From NCBI GenBank assembly GCA_030765065.1, contig CM060976.1, forward strand, positions 62,356,539 to 62,420,538: a stretch of DNA of 64,000 bases. The letters run 5' to 3'. The notes beneath the pieces were generated by a model. That model ran no database searches. It had not been told where the DNA came from and saw only the letters and a list, made by a program, of their open reading frames with translations. This document shows, piece after piece, positions 45,216 through 55,451 of the stretch. Both the position numbers and the translations under genes were made by a program. Position 1 is the stretch's first letter. Each line of letters begins with the position of its first letter. The stretch is from Deroplatys truncata. Taxonomy: Eukaryota > Arthropoda > Insecta > Mantodea > Mantidae.

Positions 45216-45243
45216 GCGCCAGCTCTCTCTATATTTACCTATT
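45122..45243 (-). repeat. Right terminal inverted repeat, 122 bp
   Basis: Reverse complement of 37681-37802 with one difference. It is followed by the target duplication CAGGGG and then R1 sequence CCTCAAAATATG. Confidence 0.92.
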
Positions 45244-45345
45244 CAGGGGCCTCAAAATATGTATTTCCGGTAAAATCTCGGTAACGAATTTTTGTCAGGA
45301 ATACAATACTTCCTCTACTTACCATAGATAAGCAGTAGGGAAAGT
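45244..45345 (-). repeat. R1 repeat (interrupted copy, last part)
   Basis: CAGGGGCCTCAAAATATG, ATTTCCGGTAAAATCTCGG and a degenerate GCAGTAGGGAAAGTAAAAA end complete the R1 copy that began at 36411. Confidence 0.8.
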
Positions 45346-45579
45346 AAAAATTAAAATCCCCAAGTGTGGCGAAAACAGAGGTAAAATGCTTTGGGTGCAG
45401 TTGCTGTGTTATCAAACTTAAGGCAGCCAGAATATTTTGATGTGCAATTTCCATCTGGCTGAAAAACAGGGAACAACTTTTGGTGAAGAATTTCCAACGA
45501 GTTTTGGAAATTAATGATACGATTTTCTGTCCTTTAAAGTTTTAAAGGTAGAACTTATTTTTGGTGTGGTTGATTGTAT
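45346..45579. other. Unassigned spacer
   Basis: About 230 bp between two R1 copies with no recognisable feature. Confidence 0.35.
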
Positions 45580-46980
45580 ACTTTTACTTTCTCTACCACG
45601 AAATACACAGTAGGTAGAGAAGGTATTGCGTTTCACCCAAAAATTCAATATCAATATTTCACCAGATATACATGTTTTAAGGCCCCCTGAATCCGAAAAA
45701 AAACACTTTTAGAAAACGTTCTCTGTGTGTGTATGCATGCGTGTGTGTGTATGTGAATAGCATAACTCAAAAACGAAAAGTTGGATAAATACCAAACTTG
45801 GTACTTAAGTTCAGTAGCTTCCAAAGATGCAACACGAAGATTTTCAAGAAAATTCCCCAACCCAACTACCCCTTACATGGACCGAGTGGAATGGCTCAGG
45901 CGGTTACGTGGTCGCCAGGCGAATGCTGGGGTGGTTCATCTCTCCTTCATCTTATTTCCTGTACCCATCATCTTCCTTGTCATCTGTTACAGGGTTGTAG
46001 AACCAGGCGACGGCGACGGTGTTCCCGGGTTGTGGCTGGGTGGTGGCCTGCGCTCTGTAAAGGTTTCTTTCCTAGCGTCGTTGCGGTACCGCTCAGTTAG
46101 GTCTCTCCTCAGCGTGGGGCTCCTTTCTGGGGGACCCTGGAAGTTACTAACTTGTTCGCGGGGACCATGCGGTAGCGGATGCGTTCTAACTGGAAACGTT
46201 AGGGACCCCGTCCATGTTTGGACCCGTCGACATCCGGATCTGGTCGCCCTTTGGGTCTCTCCCCTCATCCCTCCCAGGGGTCACATTGGAAGCACAATGG
46301 ACCAATTGGCCTGCATGCGGTGCTCTGCCCCGGTTCCGGGGGCCCCTCCGTGATACGTACCTTTACCTTTACTCTCTACATGGAACATTTTTCGAAACTT
46401 TTTATTTTCTAAAAAATATCTCTAACGATTTTGATTAAAATACCATATAAAAAGGAAATCGCCTGACAAACAAAATGAATATCTTGAATTTTCTGCGAAT
46501 AGCCTATGAAGTCCTCTTCAATCGGAAGGAATTTCGTATCATCTTGTATAATTGGTAAACATTAAGCGATAAACGAAAACGTACTACACCAAAAATGTAG
46601 CTCTCTTTGTAAAACTCAATTTATTTCAAATAACTTTTTTGTGACGTAAGCCATTTTTGAGATATCCGTTATTAATGTTTCGAATTGTTCATTACTTGGT
46701 CTTTTTTTAAAGTCCTGTCAACATTCAGTTGTTTCTGGTGATGTCATGGAGAGAGTATAGAATTTTAAGGCCAGCGGATAGTGTCTAGTTCTTAAAATTT
46801 GACTTGATATTCCTTTTGTATCTATAACGAAATGTGTAACGTAGGTATTTCTGCAAAGGTTTATTTTGATTAAAATGAAGCAGATAAAAATATTATAAGC
46901 TTTAGTAAGAATAGTTCGTATACCCACTAATAAATGATAAAGGGGAGGGAAAGTCATGTGAATGTATCACATTAAATTTT
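45580..46980 (+). repeat. R1 repeat copy, split by S1
   Basis: Starts TATACTTTTACTTTCTCTAC and ends GGGAAAGTCATGTGAATGTA plus TCACATTAAATTTT. It contains an internal (TG)n tract at 45725-45752. The SINE at 45882-46376 splits it between two TACATGGA copies. Confidence 0.8.
45882..46376 (+). mobile_element. S1 SINE, complete reference copy (495 bp) with target duplication
   Basis: Flanked by TACATGGA (45874-45881, 46377-46384). Starts CCGAGTGGAATGGCTCAGG (box A) and carries GGCGAATGCTGGGGTGG. It ends with the family tail GGGGTCACATTGGAAGCACA, GGCCCCTCCGTGATACG and CTTTACC. The usual box B is deleted here, and the second half is GC-rich. Long open frames on both strands reflect base composition. 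Confidence 0.8.
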
Positions 46981-48597
46981 TAATAATATTTAGGATAATA
47001 ATTTAAGTTTAATATATCTTCTGTGTTTACATTATTGAAGCGAGGGGTTTTAGGTTATATTCATCACGTAGCAGCTTTTAGAATTATAGGTATAGTTGCA
47101 ATACTAATTTTAATTATTTTTGTCATGGCGATAGTGCCATTTCTGAAATCTTCTCCGTTCGTTTGTTTTACGAAAGTATTTAGTTGACGTCACTCCGCAT
47201 TACTCCAGCTGGCGCAATAAAATAGTTCTTGTGCATGAAATTTCCTGGTTACTATTATTCTGTCAATACGTCAGAAAGCTGAGACGGTCTTTGTGGAGTG
47301 GTTCAGCTTTTGTTTTGGTTCTTGAGTGTACAGAGCGACGGATGAAATGAGGGCGACCGATGGCATTCAAAATTCTAATTTCTAGCCTTGGCTTCCACTT
47401 GCATATGTTACCGTACCCACCTTTCAGGTAACATTCAATTTATTTTATTAGGTACAATGTGCTATGTAATTAGTGTATGATTTTACCGTAACTGTTCTGC
47501 ATCAACATTTCAAATAATATCATAAAATAACATCATAATGCATATACGTATAATTGAAAACTAATTTCATGAATACTCGTGTGTAAATTTACTTCATATA
47601 GTCCAATTAGTGGAAGTTCTGGAATGAGCCAACAATGGCTATTTAAATATATTGAACTGTGAAACATTGTGTGAATTTTTAATGCGATAAAACTTTCCGT
47701 GAACCATCGAAGTTGGATAATTCGATGTTAGTTCAGGTGAATGTAAATTAAAAAGTCGACATGGCATTCTGTATTGTTATTTAAACACGAGAAAGTTATA
47801 CTATGTACATGTTATATCAGCATTAGCAATTTACTGTACTGCAATATTCAGATAAGTTTATTTAATAAATTCAAGGTGTAATTATTACATTTGAATGTCA
47901 TGTATAGAAAACACTTTAAAACGTTTAAGAACGTTACTTAAAAACTTTTATTTGTCGAATATTTTATGCATATACGTAATTGTTGATACAGTTTGTTAGT
48001 AATAATATATTGCTGCAACTAACTTAGGCACTTTACTGATATAACCAGCTGCCTTTGTCTTTCTTTGTCATTGAGAGCTTAAACTTTAACCACATTTCTC
48101 ATCAGGGACGTAATGTCAAAAAACTGAACTGTCTCCGGTAAAATGGGACATCTGGGATTCCTAAATATCTGCGCTGAAATATTCGCTGTTCTAATGAAGA
48201 CAGCGGTATGAAGCATCAATTTTGTGGCAATAGGTTTTCAGATAGTGTACATGTTAACGACTGGTTACAGTGTGCCGTGGGTTTGTTACCGCTGGATTCA
48301 TAATGCATTGGAACTAGCGAGGAAATATTTGCGTGACCACAGTGAATACAAGAGTGAAAAATTCAGAACAGAAGGATGTGCAATTTCCATATTTGTTAGA
48401 AATAGTTTTTAAAAATAAACTTTTGTATTATTCTCAACGGAAATATTGAAAAGAGCAATAATTCACTACTGCATTGTTTGTATTTGTTCGTTTCAGAGTC
48501 ATTTGGGTTTAATAGATGATCTTCATATTTGGTACCTTTATGCTATAAGTTAATATACTGAATCTAGCTAGTCTTAATTTGATTCATGTTCAACCTT
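46981..48597. other. No gene seen
   Basis: 1.6 kb with no ORF above background, no repeat array and no TIR that I could pair. It is the longest stretch without an identifiable repeat and may be unique sequence. Confidence 0.5.
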
Positions 48598-49320
48598 TTT
48601 ACCTCTCTACTACTTACTGTCAGTAAGTAGAGGAAGTATTGTATTCCACCCAAAAATTCGATACCAATAAATATATTTTTGAGGCCCCTGAGCCCAAAAC
48701 AAGAATTCTTAGACAAATGTGTGTGTGTGTGTGTGTGTGTGTGTCTGTCTGTCTGTCTGTCTGTGTGTCTGAGCAGCACAACTCAAACGAAACACCCGAT
48801 AAATACCAAACTTGGTATTTAATTAAATTTCAAAAGATCCCCCACCCCAAATTACCCCTTTACATGGGGAATTTTTCGAAACTTTTTATTTTCTCAAAAC
48901 TAGCTCTAATGATTTTGATTAAAATACCATATATTTAAGATATTTATATGACAAATGAAATTTACATCTTGAATTTTCTGGGAATAAGTTCTCTTCATTC
49001 GGGGGGAATTTTATATAACTTCATATAACGGGTTAATAATTAGATATAAACGAAAACTTACTACACAAAATATATAGATTTCTTAAAACACACAGGTTAT
49101 TTTAAATAAGTTTTCTGTGGCATTAGGCATATCCGTTATTATTGGCTTGAATTTTTCAGTACTGTGTAACTTTTTTAAAGTGCTGCAGCTTTTCAGGTGT
49201 TTCTCGCGATGTCATGGAAAGAGTATGTAATTTCAAAGCCAGCATATAAAGACGTATGATATCGATTCTACTTTCTGTATCCCATTTGTACCTACAACGA
49301 AATGTGTAATGAAACTACTT
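48598..49320 (+). repeat. R1 repeat copy with expanded (TG)n/(TCTG)n
   Basis: Starts TACCTCTCTACTACTTACTG and carries GGAAGTATTGTATTCCACCC and ATACCAAACTTGGTATTTA. Its internal dinucleotide tract is expanded to (TG)n(TCTG)n at 48718-48773. The 3' end degrades around 49303-49320. Confidence 0.75.
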
Positions 49321-49479
49321 ACGCAAGAAAGAGACACCGAATCGTCGGGCGTAAGATGTTTACTGAACGCATTACTGGAAGTAACAGTAGTAATAACAAT
49401 TATTACTATGGAATGATAACCTGTGTTATAAACGATGTTGAAAATGTAGTCCCTCAGCAGCAATACATCGATGACATCT

Positions 49480-49770
49480 GCGTATGAAATTCCCATTCAC
49501 TTCCATTAACTCCTGAGGCGTAATTACAGCAATCTGTTGTGTGATATTTGCTTTTAAATCCTAAATTGTATGTGGGTTATTCTGAAACACCTTGTTCTTT
49601 AAGTTTGCCCATAAATAATAATCACAAGGCGAATCAGGTCTACGAGCGGGCCACAACCCACTATTGATAATTCTGTCCTCAAAAAACTCTAACAAGTGTT
49701 TCGTTAGCTGTGTGCAGTAGCCCAGTCCCGCTAAAAGAATGACTGCTGGTATTTAGTCTGTCGGTTGTTC
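49480..49770 (-). pseudogene. Mariner-type transposase C-terminal fragment
   Basis: Broken minus-strand frames read VFEDRIINSGLWPARRPDS, then CDYYLWANLKNKVFQNNPHT, then ITQQIAVITPQELM. This is the third-catalytic-acid region of DUF4817-type mariners (D before YYLWA). It is a different copy from those at 1722 and 21540. No TIR found. Confidence 0.7.
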
Positions 49771-50403
49771 GATGAAGGGCTGTAAAATGCCTCTTCGATA
49801 TCTTATACCGCCAATAGTGCTTTCAAAAAAAATTATCAATATTTTAGGGATTAATCGACATTTTAATTAAATATCTGAACTTAAAATATTTAAATAAATA
49901 CTGTTTATCCGAATAGAAAAACGCCTAATGCTTCAGCTACTAAAATATATAAAACTATAAAGGCTAACGTAACAAATTATTCCTTTATAACAGCCATTTT
50001 AAATCGGGGTTTTCTTAGAGAACATTTTTAGAATACGCGTTTATTAACCATTAATGTTTTGCTATGGAGCACTTGCTTTTAATATAACATTTTTATTGCA
50101 GCCTGTATACTATGGATGCTAAATTACAACAAATATGTCTAAGGATTCGATACATTTGTTTTGATAGTACCGGAAAAATGAATAGTTTTAAACCGAAGAT
50201 AAATTGTATAAGATTACTTAAAACATGCGTATAAAGCCTATAGTTTTTATATTTTGCCAATTATTTATCTCCTTCTTTAATATAAATGTTTTTGTATTTT
50301 TTTTAATCCTCCAACAATCTTAAAATTCCAGTAGAATTTAGCATTTGCGTCGGTTGACTCTGACCATTTCAGCTACTGTAGGGTTTTATAATGGAATAGA
50401 AAG
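49771..50403. other. No gene seen; AT-rich
   Basis: AT-rich sequence without identifiable features. Confidence 0.45.
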
Positions 50404-50955
50404 AAGCGGAAGGGCCTTCGCTCTCTTTCTACTACCGGGAGCACCTGTAGGAGGGGTTAAGATTAGTTAGTGGGAGGGGCCTCCAGGAACTCGAACATAG
50501 CACCGTACATAGGTCATAGAGGACAATTTGTGCTTCCAATGTGACCCCTGGGACGAAGGGTTGGAGGTCCCTAATTATACCAATATGACACCATCCGGAC
50601 GCAGGCCATTCTTGTCTTAGTCGCCTGCAACATGGGGGTCCCGGGAATAGAGATGCACTCGCAGGAAGAAAGGGGGCCCCAGCAGTCGCACCAAGCGCCA
50701 GGGAGAAGTCTTTCCAGAGCGCAAATTCACTGTCCCGCCGCAACACACCAAGCGCCGTCGCCTGGTACTACAACCCCGAAACAAATGAGGTGAAACAGAT
50801 GAAAGGAAATTATGGGACAGGAAATGGACAGAAATTCGTGATAGAAGGGGAACCACGAAAAGTAACACGGCCAGAGCGGCTTGCTCGTCAGGATCAAACC
50901 TGAGATCTCCCCTAAGCGAACCTCACACGTTACCGCGGCAGTGAAACCCAACTCG
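50404..50955 (-). mobile_element. S1 SINE copy at the edge of R2
   Basis: On the minus strand it begins with a GGGAGCGAGTTGGGTTTCAC head and a modified box B region (GGTTTGATCCTGACGAGC). It ends with the S1 tail (GGGGTCACATTGGAAGCAC, then GGCCCCTCCCAC). The plus-strand neighbour from 50955 is R2. Confidence 0.7.
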
Positions 50956-51457
50956 CTCCCATTTTCTACTTTCGAATCCTAACTAGGTCCCGTGCTCCAA
51001 AATATAAACAACCTAACTCGGTCCCGGGTTCCAAAATATTAACCTAAATCGGCCCTGTAAGAAATCGATCTCATTCTATTCATTTTTAAGACTTATGATT
51101 TTCAGCAGACCTATAATGACTGCCAAACGATATTGCAGTTTCGTGTTTCACTAAAACCCATTTTAACAGCAAAATCGGTGCTATATAAAAATGTTTGGTC
51201 TACCAAATGCATGTAACAGTCTTGTAAACTCCACAGACAAAATAGTTGAAAATAGAAGTCTTATTAAAACACTTCTAATTAAATGAAATTTTTTTTAAAA
51301 TGCCAAAATATGTAATTTGTAATCTTTTGTAAAGAGCTAGCAGTAATGTCGCGATCACAACCAACTATTTGTGCGCAGTGCCACTTTGAATTTTTCGTTA
51401 CAGGTATGCCACACCATTACACTTCACTATGCTCAGAGTATCGTTACGGTTTCGTAC
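50956..51457 (+). repeat. R2 repeat body (second copy)
   Basis: Parallels 34580-35560: CGGTCCCGGGTTCCAAAATA, TTTCAGCAGACCTATAATG, GTTTCGTGTTTCACTAAAAC, TTGTAAACTCCACAGACAAA. It leads directly into the 34-bp array. Confidence 0.75.
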
Positions 51458-52512
51458 TATATGCTACGGGAGTGAGTTGGGTTGTTGAGAGTACATGCTA
51501 TGGGACTGAGTTGGGTCGTTGACAGTATATGCTACGGGACTGAGTTGGGTTGTTGAGAGTACATGCTATGGGACTGAGTTAGGTTGTTGGCAGTATATGT
51601 TACGGGACTGAGTTAGGTTGTTGGCAGTATATGTTACGGGACTGAGTTGGGTTGTTGACAGTATATGTTGCGGGACTGAGTTGGGTCGTTGACAGTATAT
51701 GTTACGGGACTGAGTTGGGTCGTTGACAGTATATGCTACGGGACTGAGTTGGGTCGTTGACAGTATATGCTACGGGACTGAGTTGGGTCGTTGACAGTAT
51801 ATGCTACGGGACTGAGTTGGGTTGTTGAGAGTACATGCTACGGGACTGAGTTGGGTTGTTGGCATTATATGTTATGGGACTGAGTTGGGTTGTTGACAGT
51901 ATATGTTACGGACTGAGTTGGGTTGTTGACAGTATATGTTACGGGACTGAGTTGGGTCGTTGACAGTATATGCTACGGGACTGAGTTGGGTCGTTGACAG
52001 TATATGCTACGGGACTGAGTTGGGTCGTTGACAGTATATGCTACGGGACTGAGTTGGGTCGTTGACAGTATATGCTACGGGACTGAGTTGGGTTGTTGAG
52101 AGTACATGCTACGGGACTGAGTTGGGTTGTTGGCATTATATGTTATGGGACTGAGTTGGGTTGTTGACAGTATATGTTACGGACTGAGTTGGGTTGTTGA
52201 CAGTATATGTTACGGGACTGAGTTGGGTCGTTGACAGTATATGCTACGGGACTGAGTTGGGTTGTTGAGAGTACATGCTATGGGACTGAGTTAGGTTGTT
52301 GGCAGTATATGTTACGGGACTGAGTTGGGTTGTTGAGAGTACATGCTATGGGACTGAGTTAGGTCGTTGACAGTATATGCTACGGGACTGAGTTGGGTTG
52401 TTGAGAGTACATGCTATGGGACTGAGTTAGGTTGTTGACAGTGTATGCTACGGGACTGAGTCGGCTTGCTGACAGTATATATTACAGGACTGAGTTAGGT
52501 TGTTGACAGTAT
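51458..52512. repeat. 34-bp minisatellite, ~31 copies, with 271-bp higher-order repeat
   Basis: The unit is TATATGCTACGGGACTGAGT followed by TGGGTCGTTGACAG. Variants (GAGAGTACATGC, GGCATTATATGTTATG and a 33-bp unit lacking one G) occur in the same order from 51827 and from 52098. That gives a duplicated block of eight units with a 271-bp offset. Confidence 0.93.
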
Positions 52513-52514
52513 AT

Positions 52515-53137
52515 TGTAGCGAGCCATAGTGAAGCTGGAACCAAGGCCCGAGGATTACGTTAAAGGTGGAAAAGTGTTGTAAAATGGTGAAATACAACAA
52601 GCTGATATTTGTAACAACACTAGGGGTAGTTAGCTCCAGGGGATGCTTACAACAGGGGATGGTAGACTCGGGTGGTAGAGCGTCGTGGTATCGGCGGTAG
52701 GAAGAGTGTCTGGCGGTGGTAGCGGCTGAGCTAAGGGAAGAGGCATCAAATGAGTACCGGGGGTTGTATAAAAACTAATGGCTATATTTAAATTAATTTA
52801 TATGGCTACAGGGAGTGTTTAACACGAGCAGGAACTTGCATATAACACATCTTACCTGAAACCCTCTGGTATGCCTTGAGGTTCACGTTAAATGATAACT
52901 TATTTATGACGAGGGTGTCGAGCCCCTGGTGAACGTAGCTTCACTGTGTCGCAGGAGTCGGTTGAGAGTGCAAGAGATGATTTAATTTCGAGGTCATTAA
53001 ATACGTTTCAATAAGCTGACAGCGCGACCCCGTGCGCTACAATATCGAGCTTTCTATATTTCACCACCTTACGACAGTTTTCCACATTTAACGCAATCCT
53101 CGGCTCTTGGTTCGAGCTTCACCTATGGCTCGCTTCG
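52515..53137. mobile_element. MITE of 623 bp with ~100-bp TIRs, inserted in the minisatellite
   Basis: Left end (T)GTAGCGAGCCATAGTGAAGC and right end, reversed, CGAAGCGAGCCATAGGTGAAGC-like; pairing continues for about 100 bp (GCCGAGGATTGCGTTAAA, then GTGGTGAAATATA). ATAT flanks both sides (52511-52514, 53138-53141). No transposase inside. The superfamily is not assigned. Confidence 0.8.
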
Positions 53138-53215
53138 ATATGCTACAAGACTGGGTTGGATTCTTAACATTTTACTCGCGAAGATAACGAGACCGAGTTA
53201 GGATGCATTCTACCG
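53138..53215 (+). repeat. R2 repeat, terminal segment
   Basis: ATATGCTACAAGACTGGGTT, then ACATTTTACTCGCGAAGATA, then GAGACCGAGTTAGGATGC. It matches 35817-35885 and completes the R2 copy after the MITE. Confidence 0.75.
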
Positions 53216-53265
53216 CGGCTGTGGTAGAGTAAGCGCGCAAATTGGATTACCAATGTAATATAACC

Positions 53266-53400
53266 GAGCGGGATGGCTCAGGCGGTAACTCTGTGGCCCA
53301 CATTCGGGAGGTCCCGGGTTCAAATTCCGTGAGTCGACCAATCTGACTGAGGCTTTATCGTGGTTTTCCTCAGCCGCTAAGGTAAATACCCGATTGGATA
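53266..53400 (+). mobile_element. S1 SINE, 5' part
   Basis: GAGCGGGATGGCTCAGGCGG (box A) and CCGGGTTCAAATTCC (box B) define a clear tRNA-like head. The copy is truncated soon after CAGCCGCTAAGGTAAATACC. Confidence 0.75.
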
Positions 53401-53511
53401 TTTAATACCACGACCCAAAGCTCTACCTTAAGTCTAAAACAATAGTAAAAATAAAAACATAGGTGGTAATAACGAATGCTCTGCCATCTATCCAAAGACG
53501 TTTAAAGCAGA

Positions 53512-53884
53512 TAGACTGGACGGCACCCTAAAGCCATCTGCACAGCACGAAACAGAAGATCGGTCTGCTATGCGCTAGGGTCGCTGTGGACACGTGACGA
53601 AGCAAGATGGCATGGTTATAGGGATGAGACCTAGAAGGCTAACTGTCCACCTTTCTATGTGAAAGCAGCAGTTAGACTGGACGCACCCTAATACCATCTA
53701 CACGGCACGAAGTGGAAGACCCGGTTGCTATGCGCTAGGGTCTCTGTGGACACGACGAAGCGGGTGGTTACAGGGATGAGACCTAGAAGGTTAACTGTCC
53801 GTCACATCTCCATCTAAAAGTATCCACTAACAGATTCGTCGCGATATGACCCTGTAGTTAAGCGACGTAAAATAAATAGGAGTA
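53512..53884 (+). repeat. S4 dimeric repeat, fuller copy
   Basis: Two monomers of about 140-150 bp each run from AGACTGGACGGCACCCTAA-type starts through GCGCTAGGGTC, GGACACG and GATGAGACCTAGAAGG to AACTGTCC. A common tail TTCGTCGCGATATGACC and GCGACGTAAAATAAAT follows. Confidence 0.7.
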
Positions 53885-55450
53885 ATAATAATAATAATTA
53901 ATTAATAATGTAATATATGAGTGCAATAAATATTCTAAATAAAGAAGGCGGTACCAAACATTGTGTAAATCATCGATCGCCTAATGAAGATGCAGCTCAA
54001 TTAGTGTTGCTTCTTTTACAAGGTGTAGGCAAAAATTGCCCATTCCGTCTTCAAAGATCCTCTAGTCATCTCCTTCTAGGTTTACCCATATATCTTCTCC
54101 CTGTCGCACTGTACCTCCATATTTGTTGTTACTTGTCTTCTGGTTGTAAAGTATGAGAAACACAAGTAAAATATTTCCTGGACGTACGGGTTACATCTGG
54201 GGGAATACTAAGTCTTGATTAACCAAGTTTCAACATAACTTTAAAGAAGATTTCAGCGCATTAATATAAATTTAACTTTGGCTATTTTTTTCTTTATTAT
54301 TCGAAAAGAAAATCCACAAAGCAGAAGACATAGAATTAGCACAGGGATAGCCAAATGCTGATAATCCATCAGTCAGGTCAGCAACATTAGAGTGACTGAA
54401 ACTACTTTGGGAAAATTATCAACAATAATCTATCTAGAGGTTTTGATTTGTCTAGAGGAAATTATAGCTCGGGTGGGATTTAATTGACTACCTCACGATT
54501 AAAAGAAAAGATGTAAATATTACAATAAATACAATGAAATATTAATTAACTTAATGAATTGATTGGTTGAACTGCTTCGGTATACTGTTTGCTTCTGGTT
54601 GTGTTTGGTGTCGTGCTGTTTTGGTGAAGCTAACTTCGATTGCGGAAAACAAATGACGATCGCAAACAAATTTACAGGTGCTACGGAGGTGAGAAAAACA
54701 AATGATATGGAGGTAATAAAAATATGGGATAAGCAGCCATGGTTGATTGAAACACGTAATTTCGTAGGGTCTTATTCATCAAAACTAGTATGACGTAGTA
54801 AGAGCGAAATAGTCAGATAAAAAGCATAACACCGCTAAATTCTACGAAGCATTATCGAGTAAACAATTTTGTTTTCAGCTGAATGCACCTAAAACCTGCT
54901 AAATTCCTATATTTTCACTAAAGTACAAAGTATGCCCGCTAAAATACTTTTTATCCAGCGGAAAAGCCTCTAACATTACAACAGTGAACACCAAAAAAGA
55001 AAAATTAACAAAAATGCGAATTTGGCTCGATAGGTTAGAGATATGGATATATTTTTCCATATATCATGTAAATATTTTTGGAAAAATATGTTCTACATAT
55101 AAATGTATATATTTATTGATGTTCGTATTCCAGTTGTGTAGTCTGAAGTGAGCGCGCTAAGAGTCATTAAGGAAATAGGTACTTCTATTTTGACTTCTGG
55201 ATGCGTAAGCTTTATATTATTGCATCTGTTCTAATGTTGTGGCATTTGCCTGCAGTTTTACTCTAAATACAAAATCATTAATACTTGCCGAAATTAGTGG
55301 ACCTTTTCGATGGAATTTGATACTTTGAAATCCCACCATAATTAGTTTTCACCTAGCACCGGCTTGCATCAAACACACGCAGGTTACATTCTTAGCCACT
55401 CGTAGTGTAGCGCTTGTGTTTCCCCGTTATACTCGCGGTTGCATATTTTC
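53885..55450. other. No gene seen; AT-rich
   Basis: A 76-residue frame at 54563-54793 has a hydrophobic start resembling a signal peptide but opens with TTG, not ATG, and has no match I can name. Nothing else is supportable. Confidence 0.45.
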
Positions 55451-55451
55451 C

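Larger units (their letters stand above)
37681..45243 (+). mobile_element. Polymerase-only TIR element (Polinton/Maverick-like ends), 7563 bp
   Basis: Bounded by 122-bp TIRs and flanked by CAGGGG on both sides (37675-37680, 45244-45249). The empty site is visible because the element sits in an R1 copy: R1 reads ATTCAGGGG then GCCTCAAAA in other copies, and the flanks join to give this. TIRs and a 6-bp duplication are Polinton/Maverick features, but canonical members are 15-20 kb and encode integrase, protease, ATPase and capsid genes. Here only a family B DNA polymerase gene is visible (39389-43042). The remaining 3.9 kb is repeats. It may be a reduced Polinton relative mobilised in trans, or a separate class of polymerase-only element. 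Confidence 0.85.

Noticed and set aside
37681-45243. 8-bp duplication TTCAGGGG instead of 6-bp CAGGGG
   Set aside because: The two T's can belong to the right TIR end (AATAGG against AGTAGG). The 6-bp reading gives symmetrical TIRs, but the 8-bp alternative cannot be fully excluded.
45781-46353. 190-residue plus-strand protein
   Set aside because: It runs through R1 into the GC-rich S1 SINE and has no domain pattern.
54563-54793. Small secreted protein
   Set aside because: It begins with TTG rather than ATG, with no conserved motif or flanking gene structure, despite a hydrophobic start.
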